A stretch of DNA of 64,000 bases from Neoscytalidium dimidiatum (lineage: Eukaryota > Ascomycota > Dothideomycetes > Botryosphaeriales > Botryosphaeriaceae): the NCBI GenBank assembly GCA_037367355.1, contig CM074701.1, positions 806,001-870,000 on the forward strand, written 5' to 3'. Below the pieces are notes generated by a model, which made no database searches, was not told the origin of the DNA, and saw nothing but the letters and a program-made list of their open reading frames with translations. Shown here piece after piece: positions 42,977 through 54,259 of this stretch; within the stretch, counting starts at the first letter, position 1, and each line of letters opens with the position of its first letter. Both the position numbers and the translations under genes were made by a program.

Positions 42977-43896
42977 CTACTGCAGCTGCCTCAGCTCCCG
43001 CTCCAGACTGGCGAGCTCGGCTGTGAAGAAATTAGTACTTATATCCCCTTTCGTGCAGCGTAGAGGATAGGGTTAGATATTTACCAGTCATTTCGGGGTC
43101 GGCGCGGTCCTCGCGCTCCTGCTTATTGACCATGAGGCCAATCTCGTTGTGACGCCACTTGTACTCCGAAGAGTCGTAGCCGGCGCCAGACGCCCACCTC
43201 GCCCAGACATCGGCGATGTCGTGGCCATCAACGAAGCTCCTGGCCTTCAGCCAGCGAAGGGTGACGGCGATGCCCTTCATGTGCAGACACTCGGCGTAGT
43301 CCTTGATCTTGCGGAAGATCTCGGACAGACGACGGAACGCCTCGTCCTGGCGGTGCTTCTCGTCGCCGTCCTCTTCCTCGACCCAGTCCCTCACCATGCG
43401 CAGCGCCTTCTGGCAGTCCGAGAAGGCCAGGATGGTCGTGACGCCCGGGCGGTGCCAGGTGCACGCCTGCTGCAGCGCGAGCGCCAACGCGCGCAGCTCC
43501 TCCTCCGGCAAGTCGCTGCCCCGGATGCTGGCTGGCGCCACCTGCTTGCCGGCCTCGTGCTCCCAGCGGGCCGGGTCCCTGGCGGTCGGGTCCTTCCAGA
43601 CGGCTGCATAGCCCAAACGGTCGGCGTCGCGCGAGCCGTCGGCGTAGATCTTCATGACCGAGGCCCCGTGGTCGGTCTTGGCGTAGATGACGGACTCGTT
43701 GTTGGCGCTGCGCGAGGGGTCATCCTTGGGGAGGTCTATGTGGACGCTCAGAGGCATGGAGCGTGCAGTGGAGGTCGGCACTGCAAGTGAGGTTATCCTG
43801 TTTCTTTTTGGGGGGGGTTGGTCGGCGCGGGACGGCAAGTTGGCATGATGAGGTGGGTAGGCGGCTGGCATGCAGATAGATGACAAGATACTTACT
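42977..43896 (-). CDS. RNase H-fold protein with splice-assembled start codon
   Basis: The coding exons are 43085-43780 and 42977-43020, separated by a 64-bp intron. A further intron, 43781-43895 (115 bp, GTAAGT donor, GATAACC branch, TTGCAG acceptor), joins the 5' exon ending ...ATA-A to TG-CCG-ACC, creating the first ATG of the spliced message. The product is then 246 residues; an internal Met9 at 43757 would give 238. The RNase H residues are in order: Asp48 in IYADGS, Glu93-95 before LRALALAL, Asp122 in FSDCQKAL, and Asp191 in GHDIADVWAR. The last exon adds ELASLERELRQLQ, a coiled-coil-like tail; without that splice the frame would end KYKY. The domain resembles RNase H of retroelements or free-standing fungal RNase H-like proteins. 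Nucleic-acid substrate and location are unknown. Confidence 0.75.
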
Positions 43897-43918
43897 TATG
43901 GCGGAGCTGCTACTCGTT

Positions 43919-43923
43919 GTGTA

Positions 43924-43954
<31 letters not shown>

Positions 43955-43987
43955 CTGTGTGTGGTGTGTGTGTGTGTGTGTGTGTGT

Positions 43988-44068
<81 letters not shown>
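43919..44068. repeat. (TG/CA)n microsatellite, ~150 bp, with periodic interruptions
   Basis: A TG dinucleotide run on the plus strand, CA in the message sense of the RNase H-like gene, lying in its untranslated 5' exon. Single C interruptions at 43955, 43992 and 44032 are 37 and 40 bp apart, suggesting growth by duplication of ~40-bp blocks. The leader from the TATA-like box through this tract contains no ATG. Such tracts can adopt Z-DNA. Confidence 0.95.
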
Positions 44069-44070
<2 letters not shown>

Positions 44071-44171
44071 CGTATGCGCGCGCAGGTCGTAGTGGTGGTG
44101 GCGGCGACGGTGGTCGGGAGTGGAGTCTCGGTCGGCCAGAGGAGTAAAAGACTTCTTGGGCACGACGAGAG

Positions 44172-44179
44172 TTTAAATA
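44172..44179 (-). promoter_or_regulatory. TATA-like box of RNase H-like gene
   Basis: TATTTAAA on the minus strand, about 30 bp before the presumed start of a leader that runs through the (CA)n tract. Position fits a TATA element; no direct proof of the transcription start. Confidence 0.35.
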
Positions 44180-44180
44180 C

Positions 44181-46164
44181 TTAGGCCTGCTCAATTGTAC
44201 GCGCCGGAAAAACCATTAAAGCGAGTCTTGTCTGCATAATAGGAAGTCGCGATGCTTGGCGCGGTGGCGCATTATCTAGTAGTAAGGTCAAGCCCCGCTC
44301 TTCAAATTCTCTATTCCAAAGAACGCCATGCTTCGAATGCCACCTAAGCACATAACCGAGCTATAGACATACAATCTTAATTTGAGCATAAAAAAGGATC
44401 TCCCTTCCTCCCTATAAATGCTACCGATGCCGATTAATATACGCTTAAAATTATGTTCACTGACGTTGTGCGGAGGTCAGCTTCACTTGTATATAGTTTG
44501 AAAATACAGCCTCACTCACCAACGAGGATTCTATTAGATCTTAAATTACCGGTTGATTTATTCCTTTTTTGGCCCGATTTTATTCAATGCAATGCTAGCA
44601 CTGAACTCAATGGCCTGGCAGCTACCACTTTCGATATCTTATGTCACTCAATTAACTTTGAAATGCTGGCTCAAATCTGGGAGGCGGTACCTCTCTTAAT
44701 TTTATTGACTTGATGTCTCCAACTCCGGAAGGATATCTCGAGGCCAGCGACAGCGGTTGATGGGGTGAAGGCAATCCCAAGAAGCGACAGCAGATTAGAT
44801 GTTGAAAGAGACATAGCCGCTAGCTTTTTTGTACCGCTTTTCACCTAGTCAGAAGAATATCAAGCTGTCTCATAGCGTAGAGTAAAAAAAAGACTAGGGA
44901 TCTGTTTTTGGTCGTTCACTTGTCACCTCCGGAAAATATATATCTCTCATAATCTTCCACAGAGCTCAAGTGTGTCGCGGGTTCCAAGCTGCGCACGGGG
45001 CACGTCGAGACGAAACGCAGATCACGACCCATGCCGCTGCTGGCACAACAAATATGTGGCTGTGAATGCATCGGCAAGAGATCGGGCGGCACATTTTTGT
45101 CATGAGATTTCGCCAGGGTGCGGTACCTTCATCAGCCGCAGAACCCTCACCATCATCTCGCAAGGTCATTGGATGCTTGCTCATCGAAAGGCACACAGCC
45201 TCCCTCCCCGCGGCGTCAGAGGGAGGCGCCAAACGCCGGCTCGGAAACGGCCTGACGCTGCGGCCAGACTGAGTTGGTTCGGAATGCGCCTCAGTGCTCG
45301 CTTGCTCCAGGCTGCCCTGCTCCGCCACAATTATTCTTCTTGTCCTAAACCGCTGCCTAGATTCTATCCTTGCCTCTCAGCGACGTGCCAAGCTTTCCTT
45401 CCAGAATCGCTGTCGTTTTCGGCATATGTCATCAACAACAGCTGTGGCCACATCACCTAAGACATACTCCATCCGACTCCGCCTCTTATTCAAGCGCTCT
45501 CCTTTCCTCTGCCTGTTCTGTGTATCTGTACTTATCGTCTAGCTGCATCTTAACCACGTCAAATATCTAGTTCTACATAGTCATGAGCTTACGCCCTCAT
45601 CTCTAGGACTCGAAGGCGAAGAGCTAGTCTGGTACTCTGCGCGTCAAGCCACGAGAGAGGCGCTGGATGGAGAAGGAAAGATGAAAACGCCAGTAGCTGG
45701 TATCTATCAGTGCCACACTTTCGTGAAGCAGGGCCTATGACTGGGTAAGAAGATCATATGAGGTAGATGTTTTTGGACGCTCGCCGCCACCACTGAATTC
45801 ATATGAACCAGGCATGATCGCAGGTCTTCTCAACAGCTGAATTCATTCGAACATAGAGTAAAGCTCCTCGCACCCTGCAGAATGTATAGACGCCGCTACC
45901 CAACCACCGCACCCCTAGATGAAGGAGCAGCACACGGAAGAAAAGAAGGTACGCCAACCATGCATTAGACGACCGTCATGAACAATCCCTCTAGAACAGA
46001 AGAGAAGGGAAAAAAAAAAAACAGAAAAGGAGAATTGAGAAAAGAAGCCACGAACGGACTCCATCTCGTCCGTCTCCCGAATGCAATTCGAAAATCAAAC
46101 AATCCGCCATCCCGAAGGCCAAGACGAGAATAAAGAATTATATCCAACCCATCAGCTCTACATC
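44181..46164. other. intergenic 2 kb
   Basis: The first part (to ~44900) is AT-rich with short frames. The later part is mixed and holds the 3' flank of the glycosyltransferase-like gene. No gene, RNA gene or mobile element is recognised; frames up to ~160 codons (for example 44972-45460) show no domain. Confidence 0.45.
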
Positions 46165-48674
46165 CTACGCTCTCTCCGTCATCTCCTCATCAATCTGCTT
46201 CAACACATCATCCATGCTCTCCACCTGATCCTTCTCCGCCCCCTTGATCTCGTCCCAAACCTCGCCCACGAAATCCAGCAACCCGTCATCATTATCCCCC
46301 TCGCTCTCCCCCGCCTCATCCCCCCCGCCAGGCACCAAATCCCCATCCGCATCCACAACGCCCGGTCCCATTTGCCCTTCCCCGTCACCCTCATCGCCCT
46401 TCCCATACCCCGGCCCCTGCTCCTTCCCAAACGCCCCACCGCCGATCCTATCCATCTCCGCCGGCGGGATCGCCTCGCCGTCGAAATCCTCCTCCACGAC
46501 CTCCAACCCCGCCGCCGCCTCTGCCTCTGCCTCTGCCTCCCCTTCCTCGGCCCCCACCGCCTTCTCCCCAGCCGGATTCCCCACCTCGCCCAACCACACG
46601 CCCTTCCCGTCGCCGAACACCTCCTCCTCGAACCCGACGCAGACGTCCCCCCACGCCAACCACTCGCGCTCCTCCGTCCACACCCCGCCCCGGCCGCCCC
46701 TCGCGTCGCTCCGCCACCACGTGCCGCCGTCGCCGTCGCCGCCGCGCTCGTCCTCGTACGCCTTGACCGTGCTCTGCCGCATGTACCGCCGCAGCAGCGC
46801 GCGCGCGTGCTCGTGGAACCACAGGTCGCGCCACAGCTGGTCGCGCGGGTCGCGCAGCTGCAGCGCGTCGCCGCTGTCGCCGCCGTCCGGGTGCAGCGTG
46901 TCGTTCCTGCTACCGACGCCGCTGCCGCTCCCCCTCGCGGCGCGGAACCTCGTCGCGCCGAAGGCCGCGAAGGACGGGAAATGCAGGGCGGCGGGGACGC
47001 TGCGGGCGCGGGTGTTGTGGGCGAGGGGCAGCTCGCTCCAGGGGGGAGCGGCGGCGGCGGCGGGGGGCAGGTCGTCGAGGTCCGGGGTGATGGTCAGGCC
47101 GGTGGCCATGTTGGCGGGGACGGCGGCGGCGAGGGCGTCGTGCTCGGGCAGGGCGTAGGGCGAGGCCGGGGCGGCGAGCAGCAAGGGGTCCGGCAGCGGG
47201 ACGGGGTCGCTCCGGGCCGGGTTGATGGCGGAGTGGTGGGTGCGGGCGCCGGTCTTGGGGTCGACGGTGGCGTAGGCCGAGTCGTACGTGTCGCGCGGCT
47301 GGTCGGCGCTGCGCAGGAAGGCGATGTCGCCGTTGAACGAGTGCGGCGGCGACATGGACTGGAAGAGCGTGCTGTTGTGGTCCAGGCCCATCGCGAACTC
47401 GTACGTGCGGCCCGGCGCCACCGTGATGTTGGTCTTGCGGAGCGGCTTCTCGGTCGGGTTGAGGCCGTACCACCACTCGAGCATGCGGCCCGCGTAGCCC
47501 AGGTTGTAGCGCCGGATCAGCTCGCGCGCCTGCTCCTGCTCGCTGAACAGCCCCTGCAGCGCGTGCTGCAGGTCCAGCCGGCCGAACGGCGACGCCGACC
47601 GCTGCACCAGCGCCTTGAAGATGGCGCGCAGCTCCCTCGCGGGCCCGATGACGGCGCCCGAGTTGGCGAACTTGGGGTTGTAGGCGGACGCCTCCTCGGA
47701 CGCGTTCGCGTACGGGCTCTGGTCCCAGAAGAAGGGCGACTCCGGCACCGCCGTGCACGCCGCGTCGCCGTCGACGACGGGCCAGCAGTGCTCGTCCGCG
47801 GCCCACAGGACCGACTGGCGGAACAGCGGGCGCGGCTCCCCCTTCTTCTTGCCGCCGGCGACGCCGTACTTCCTCGCGAGGCGCTCGTTCGCCTCCTCCA
47901 GCGCGGCCTGGTACTGCGCTACTAGAACCGATGCGGGGAGCTGGAACCAGGTGCGGTAGCCGTCGACGAGGAGGACCAGGTCCTCGTCCTTGATCTCGCG
48001 GTTGCGCTGCAGGTGGTCGTGGACGACCTCGATGAGGGTGCTCTCCTCGGAGTGCGCGTAGCCCAGGACGGTCGGCGGCGGGTACTCCAGCAGCATGGTG
48101 CTCAGCACGGTCCGGCAGAAGTTCGAGTCCGCCGCCGTGGCCGGGATGAGCAGGTGGAAGGTTGGGCCGGCCTTGGTCTTCAGGGGCGGCGTGGCCGACG
48201 TGGTCGAGCTAGGCTGAGGCTCTGTTTCTGATGTGCCGTTCACCGAGGGAGCGTCTTGCGCCGCCGCCGCGTCGGGTTTCGAGTGTCGCCATGAATCCAG
48301 GTGTTCTGACAGGGAGTGTGTATCTTCGCCGTGCTGTGATTTCCGTTAGCCTCAGCGAGTAGATTGGTGCAACACGCTAGAAGAAAGACCGTTCCAATTG
48401 CACGAGCAACGGCCAACGGCGCCTCGACAACGGTGACACCATAACCGATGAACGAAGGCTTCAGAAACGCGACAGAAGATGCGATTGAATGCGGTGTGGC
48501 GGCGAGTCAAGCCGAAATAGATTATCTTACCTCGGCGGCGTAGTCAAAGAGCAAATAAATAGACAGCACAGCCAGGAATAGGCCTAGTACAAGCGTCCTC
48601 CCACGTCGTCCCTTCAACAACTGCAGCAGGCCCGGGAGGAGGGGGACCTGCTGCCTCTCATGGTCGAACAGCAT
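46165..48674 (-). CDS. type II membrane protein, glycosyltransferase-like (PLOD-like GT fold)
   Basis: Exon 1 (48531-48674) encodes a short cytosolic start (MLFDHERQQVPLLPG) and a membrane anchor LVLGLFLAVLSIYLLF (about 28-43). A 197-bp intron leads into exon 2 (46165-48333), giving 770 residues. The luminal part contains TFHLLIPATA, DLVLLVDGYRTWFQLP (near 168-182) with a D-x-Y acid motif, then SVLWAADEHCWP and NSGAVIGPA, an order reminiscent of the glycosyltransferase domain of lysyl hydroxylase/PLOD-type enzymes and of related fungal Golgi proteins. The final third is low complexity and strongly acidic/Gly-rich. A Golgi sugar-transfer role is likely but donor and acceptor are unknown. The GC-rich coding strand produces a 614-codon antisense frame that I regard as a shadow. 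Confidence 0.75.
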
Positions 48675-50520
48675 GGCGATGACGACGCCGATGGATACTT
48701 AGCAACGGAATTCTCCTCGTGACGTATCGTCTAGGCCATCGGCGTCACGGAGGAATTGGGATGGAGGGAAGATGGTCCGGACGGGACGGAAAGGCGTAAG
48801 TGAAAACAGGGCGACGGGCAGTGGAGAGTAGAAGAAGGGAGCGGAGGTGTTGCGGTCAGCCCTGCACAGGCGTGTCTTGGTTTGTGTGAGATTGACGTCG
48901 GGGCGAACAGAGAGATATGTGGGTGCAGTGCGGATTGTGGAGCCCTTTGTTTCGTCGCAAGAAGGAGAGCCCAGGGCCGGCGAATGAGGATGGTCGACCC
49001 AGTGGGAAATCTATCCCTTACGCACTGCGCAGCCGCCGAAACTCAAAAAAAAAAAAAAAAGAGGAAGCGATCGAAGGAGAGAGTGAGGACAGATGGTAAG
49101 ACCAGAGAGAGAAAAGGAGAGACAGAGACAGCAGACCAGACAAGCTTACGGGAAGCCCTTGGATGTGAGCGCGCGTTTCGCCCAGACCCAGAGAGCTATT
49201 TGAAGCGGACCGCATTGCGCGTCGCAGAAGCCAGGCTTTCATCCCCTCCTCCCATTCGCGAATCCCTGTCGCACATCAAGCCACTCAAACGGCTGATCCT
49301 GCCCTTCTCCCTGCCCTGGCCTGCAGCCCTCGGCCGCCCTTCCCATTCGCGCGCTGTGTGGGGGTGAGAACTGAGGGCGCGCCCCAGAAGGCTGCCCGCT
49401 GAAACCGAGGGAACGAGCGTTCGACGCGCCTGGCACACAACGTGTTTGATGCGCCGCCTTTCCTCTCTATCGAATCTTCCCTAGAGATTAAAAAAAAAGC
49501 CGCTGTCATCCACGCACGCGCGAAGCCAGAAATGACAAACAAATCATCAATCAGCCTCATCATGCGGCCCGCCGTCCATCGGCACGCCGTGTCCCTCGGA
49601 GTCTTCACCGGCGCGCGCGTGCATCGACGTCCGGTGGTCGGTGGTCGTCTGTCAGGAGATGAGGCGTTACGTCCTCGCTTGCGTGTGGCTGGTGGGCCTT
49701 GTCGAACAGGAATGCGGAATATGGAAATCGATAAAAGCTGCCCGCCCCACATGCACAGCCTAGAAGAGGGAAAGCTGGTGAGTTTTGATGAGATCACGCT
49801 GTTGTTGATCGAGATTCTCTATTTCCGTCTAGAGCTCGCTCGCTTCCGGCTTTACTTTATTGCTTTCTCGCCGCCTACCGTACAGAGCAACAGGAGGAGG
49901 GACGAGAAGAGACCATCCACTCCCATGATCCGTCCATCTTTCTCCCTTCGCCACCTCCATCATCCAACCGCCCGTCTGACTCCTTCGAAATAAGACTCAT
50001 GCACCTGGTGAAGTCGGCTCGAGTACCGACACTGCGGCTCAACTTCCCCTACCTGCAACCCCTTGCCCAAACCCATTAAACCCGGCTTCGCCCGCGTACC
50101 TTTTTTTTTTTCTTTGATCCGTGGATCCCCGCCAAATCCTTGCCTGCGATGCCGAACCCGCATTGGAAACCCTAGCCAAACCCATGCACTTACATCCACA
50201 GGAATAATGCGAAAGCACCGGGCGCTGCAAGAGCGAAAAGGAAATTACAAGTAACAAGAAGATGTGAGAGAGAGAAGAAAGGGGGGGTATTCAAGGTCAA
50301 AAAGAACCAGAACAACCACCGCTGAAGACTCCTGTCCGAAAGCTGCGCCCGCTTTACAAAGAAAAGCCCGTCGTTGTTCGTCGCCGTTTGAACTTTGAAG
50401 TAACATCGAGTCACATGTGGTGGTCGTTTGCGTCGTAGGGGCCCCGAACGAGCTGCCGTCCAAATACATTACAGTCCTCAGCGCGGCAACCGACACGGTT
50501 ACTGCTCCAACCCTCTTCCT
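48675..50520. other. intergenic: GT-like promoter, J-protein 3' flank
   Basis: 1.85 kb with an A17 run near 49045 and a T12 run near 50100. Short frames such as 49442-49993 have no recognisable content. No gene supported. Confidence 0.5.
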
Positions 50521-53271
50521 TCAGGCCGGGAGACCACCCTTCAACACCCGGGCCCTGCACCCCTCAAACAGCTCCATAGCATCCTTGTGCTTCTGCCAAC
50601 CAATGTCCCAATGCGCGCGCGCCCTTTCATCCTCTTTAATCCCGCGCATGTAGCTGTTGAATCCCCCGCTCATCGTGTCACCCATAGCTCCCAACCAGTT
50701 CGCCGGCGTTCCCATCTCCTCTGTCTCTTGATGGCGCGCCGCAAAGTGCTGAAGCATATGCGAGTCGAATTGCTGGAAAGCCCTGACATAAGCAGCCATC
50801 TTGGGCAGATATTCGCCCCAAGCGCTCATAGTGAGCCTCTGCGGCAGCTCCGGCGCCTTGGGAACTTCGGGAAGACGAAGCGTGGCAGGCTCCGCAGGCT
50901 TGGCCGGGTGTGAAGCAGCTGGACGCGATTCAAATGGAAGATTCTGAGTGAGATCATTCAGGTCCCGCAGACCTTCCTGTGAGGTCGACGTAAACGGTGC
51001 GACCTTGGTAAATTCCTGGAAGCGAAGCGTGCCATCACCCTCGTCTTGCGCTTTCGCCTGAAATTGCCCTTGTGCCTGAGCCTGCTCCTTCTGCGCAGCC
51101 CGGGCCTGAGAGATGGGCGTGGGTACAATCTTCGGGCGCTGAGTTCCGTTAGTCTGCGGAGCTGGCGGAGTCGGATCAATATCCATGGCGCTGCCATCGG
51201 TAGCAGTCGCATCATTCGTATTCTCGACACTCTCTGTGCTGCTCTCGTCATCAGCATCAGCTACACTAGGCTGCTTTGACTTGACATTCGCTGTAGTTGG
51301 CCGAGACTTCGATTGTTTTCTGCCCCGCATCGGCGGCGGACCCTTCTTGGGAGACGTCGACTTAGGCGGGGGCTCGGCGGGCAGCACGAAAGTCGCATCC
51401 TTGAAAGTTTTCACCCATTCTTCGGGCGAGAACTTGACAGGTCCGGGAGTCGTGGCTGGTGCCGTACCAGCTGGCTGGGATGGGGCTGCAGGCTGCTCGC
51501 TCGGCTGAGGTGACGGCTGTGGCATCTGGGGGGCTCCGGCATTCGAGAAACTCTGCGCACTGTTCTTTCTCGCGCTCGGCGGCCGGCTCGGGGACTTTCT
51601 CGTACGGCTGCCTGCAGGAGGCATCGGACCTGTAGTAAAGTAATCTGGCTTGCCTTCAAACTTTCCATGCCAATCTCCAGGCGAAAATTTCGTATTGATG
51701 TTTTCCGTACTTTTGCTCTTGCTTTTGAATTGGTCGCCGTTCGTCGGAGCGAAGGTATTGGTGTCGACTGGAAAGGTGAAGCTGGTTTTGTCGTCAGCAG
51801 TTGAGTTGCGATAACGTTGAGAAGCACAATATGAAGTAGGAGAGACGCTGTTCGTGGCACTACGCTTGCGAGCGTTTTCGGCCACCGTGTGTTGATCATT
51901 CTCGGTAGAGCTGGGTGCACAGGTACGACGCGGCGGCAGGCTGGACGGATAGGCCCAGTAAGGCCACGCTTTAGGCGTCGGTTTGATGTTGGGGCTTGTA
52001 GGGTTGTTGAAATTGCGGGCTTGAAGAGGAATGAAATTGCCGTACATTGATGATTTGCTTTTTTGACCCATGCCTCCATCGACATTGTCGGCAGTGGATC
52101 CGTTCATGGGAGCATTCTGAGCTGCATTACCGTTTACACCTGCACCTGCTTGCTGGTTGGTTTGAGGTGCCTTCTGACTCTGCCTTGGAGGCTCATCTTC
52201 CTCGCTGGAGCTGTACATAGCGAAAGGACGGGTAGCGTTGCCTTTTCTCCTAGGTGGACTAGCGCTATGGTGTCGAGCACCAGGCGCGCCGTAGGCACCA
52301 GCGTGAGCTCCGTCATGCTCCCTATGGGGCGAGCTTCGTTGGCTTGCCGAGCGCCTTACCGGATCGACGAAGATCCTCTCTCCACCAGGCGAATTGTATG
52401 GCGTTCTCGTGCGCATGCCCTCTGGGTAAGGGTCCTTCTGGAACTGCTCCCTGAACTGTCTCAGGGGGTCTACTGGATGCTGACGAGCTGCATTTGGATT
52501 GGGTGCGCCCGCTTCTCGAGGTGGGGGCGGAGGCGGAGGGACGGGTCTTCCATAATTGGAGGTCGTGAAGTACGAGGATGTGCTAGCTGCCGGAGGTTCG
52601 TCCGCGCCAGGTGTAGTGGGATCGAAACCACCCCTCTTAGGCATTCTAGTACTCTGACTGCGGTTGACACCGGGCTTCTGCTGCTGTTCATTCGCGAATT
52701 CCCACGCAGACTTGGCCCTCTGGTGCGACGAGTCCGCCTGGCCACCGTGGGCACCGGGCTTTCCCTTCATGCTTTGCCATGCTGTAAAGACATTTGCCTT
52801 CTGATCTCCCGTCGCATTGTCCCTCCTCGCAGTCGGCGGCGGCTTCGGGAAGCTGCTATACCGGTTAGCGCCCGTTGAGCCCGTCGGGTTGGCGTAATCA
52901 GCGCGCGGCGGCGGCGGCGGCGGCTGTGAGGCGCGTTGCGGACCGGTGCGGCGAGGGGGAGGAGGGAAGTCGGATCTGGCCTGGTACGGGTTTCCACGAG
53001 GAGCAGGTTGTCTGGGAGTGTATGTGCCGGCGCCGCCTCTCTTCCTGCGCTCGAGGTCATAACGCGTGCGCTCGGCGGGGTCGCCGAGAATCTCGTGCGC
53101 GGCCTGAATGGCCTGGAACCTGGGCACGCATTCGGCCTCCCTGCCCGGGTTCCTATCGGGGTGCCATTTGAGGGCGAGCTTGCGGAACTGCTTGCGGATC
53201 TCGTCCGCGTCGGCGTCGGGAGGGACCTCGAGGTCAGCGTAGTAGTTTCGCTTCGGATCGGCCTTCACCAT
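50521..53271 (-). CDS. J-domain (DnaJ-like) protein with long disordered tail
   Basis: Single exon, 916 residues. The J domain occupies about residues 9-75: NYYADLEVPPDADADEIRKQ, then the HPD tripeptide at 37-39 (LKWHPDRNPG), ending RTRYDLERRKR. HPD is what stimulates Hsp70 ATP hydrolysis, so this is an Hsp70 co-chaperone. The remaining ~840 residues are Pro-, Ser- and Asn-rich with no Cys-rich or DnaJ C-terminal domains, making it a class C J protein. Two similar segments, FSPGDWHGKFEG and FSPEEWVKTFKDA, suggest a short internal repeat motif. A helical region near the C-terminus (WGEYLPKMAAYVRAFQQFD ... ARHQETEEMG) may be a folded domain. Such fungal proteins are largely uncharacterised; the client and location are unknown. 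Confidence 0.9.
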   Translation of the reverse strand: MVKADPKRNYYADLEVPPDADADEIRKQFRKLALKWHPDRNPGREAECVPRFQAIQAAHEILGDPAERTRYDLERRKRGGAGTYTPRQPAPRGNPYQARSDFPPPPRRTGPQRASQPPPPPPRADYANPTGSTGANRYSSFPKPPPTARRDNATGDQKANVFTAWQSMKGKPGAHGGQADSSHQRAKSAWEFANEQQQKPGVNRSQSTRMPKRGGFDPTTPGADEPPAASTSSYFTTSNYGRPVPPPPPPPREAGAPNPNAARQHPVDPLRQFREQFQKDPYPEGMRTRTPYNSPGGERIFVDPVRRSASQRSSPHREHDGAHAGAYGAPGARHHSASPPRRKGNATRPFAMYSSSEEDEPPRQSQKAPQTNQQAGAGVNGNAAQNAPMNGSTADNVDGGMGQKSKSSMYGNFIPLQARNFNNPTSPNIKPTPKAWPYWAYPSSLPPRRTCAPSSTENDQHTVAENARKRSATNSVSPTSYCASQRYRNSTADDKTSFTFPVDTNTFAPTNGDQFKSKSKSTENINTKFSPGDWHGKFEGKPDYFTTGPMPPAGSRTRKSPSRPPSARKNSAQSFSNAGAPQMPQPSPQPSEQPAAPSQPAGTAPATTPGPVKFSPEEWVKTFKDATFVLPAEPPPKSTSPKKGPPPMRGRKQSKSRPTTANVKSKQPSVADADDESSTESVENTNDATATDGSAMDIDPTPPAPQTNGTQRPKIVPTPISQARAAQKEQAQAQGQFQAKAQDEGDGTLRFQEFTKVAPFTSTSQEGLRDLNDLTQNLPFESRPAASHPAKPAEPATLRLPEVPKAPELPQRLTMSAWGEYLPKMAAYVRAFQQFDSHMLQHFAARHQETEEMGTPANWLGAMGDTMSGGFNSYMRGIKEDERARAHWDIGWQKHKDAMELFEGCRARVLKGGLPA

Positions 53272-54259
53272 GGCGGCGCGTGTGCTAAGCGGTCGTGCTC
53301 AGCCGGCAGCGTCGTCGTGATGGTCGGAGCGAGTTGTGGAACGAGGCTGACTGGCGGGCGGTTGGGCTGTGCTGCGGTCGAGAGATGTTGTGCGCTCCGT
53401 TGCTAGGAAAAAAGCAGGCCCGGCAGCATGGCGCGGCGACGCGGACGTTGGGTTACGGGGGACGACGACGCGGAGAAGCAGGCGGGCGAGCGAGTGAGCA
53501 GGACGAGCGGGCAGCGTGATGACGGACGGACGCTAGGTGGTCGTGATCTGCCGGTTTACGCAGGTGCGGGTGGCTTTGAGAGCGCGACTTGGGCTGGTTG
53601 GTGTAAACAAGCCGCACAACGATTGGGCGGGTGGGCTACACGCGGAGTAAGGGTAGGGCTACGCCGCTGGCGCGCGGGCGCTTGCAGCCTTGAGAGCAGC
53701 GATCATGCAGGCAAAGGGTGTCCCCAGACGATCTGGGCGCGCCGTCCTCACTTGCTTTTTTCGCCCTCCTACACGTATCACCGCGGCGAGCTGCGCCCAT
53801 GACGTACCCGTCGTCCGTTTCCCTTTCGGACACCGCCACAGCTCCAGTGCTGAAACACCCGCCGCGTGCTCTGTTTAAGCCTCCGCCAGCGAACGCGTCT
53901 CCACATCCTTCGCGACCCCCTCCCTGCCTCCGTTCGCGTTTGCTCGACTCCAGCACGCCTCCAGCCCGCTGCCTGCAGCCGCCACGCATATCCGACCGTT
54001 AGCTGCATGCGATCACGCAAGAAGTTGGCAGAGACTAAGGCGCGGCAACGCACATTGACCGGTCCGCCTTCGCTATAAGCCGCTATAGCTCGATTGACAT
54101 CGCCGCATAAACCGTCATCTAGCAAAATAGAAGCGATCATCTCCCGCCCCAAGCATCATCCATCCGTTCTTGCCCGTACAACCCTGCCTAGTCCCTTTTG
54201 TTTTTTTTTTTTCTCTTGCCATCATCTCAACCGCATCCCCTCCACGCCTTGCCGTTCGT
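53272..54259. promoter_or_regulatory. J-protein upstream region
   Basis: Nearly 1 kb containing the promoter of the J-domain gene and the 3' flank of the next minus-strand gene. No coding sequence with recognisable content. Confidence 0.45.

Noticed and set aside
43720..44163. frame encoding a His-Thr repeat from the (CA)n tract
   Set aside because: It has no ATG (starts with GTG) and a CA repeat is open in every frame; better explained as untranslated leader.
44453..44713. 86-codon plus-strand frame in AT-rich spacer
   Set aside because: No domain or signal peptide, and no supporting splice sites.
46081..47925. 614-codon plus-strand open frame
   Set aside because: It is antisense to the glycosyltransferase-like exon and arises from its GC3 bias; composition is Arg/Pro/Leu-rich without domains.
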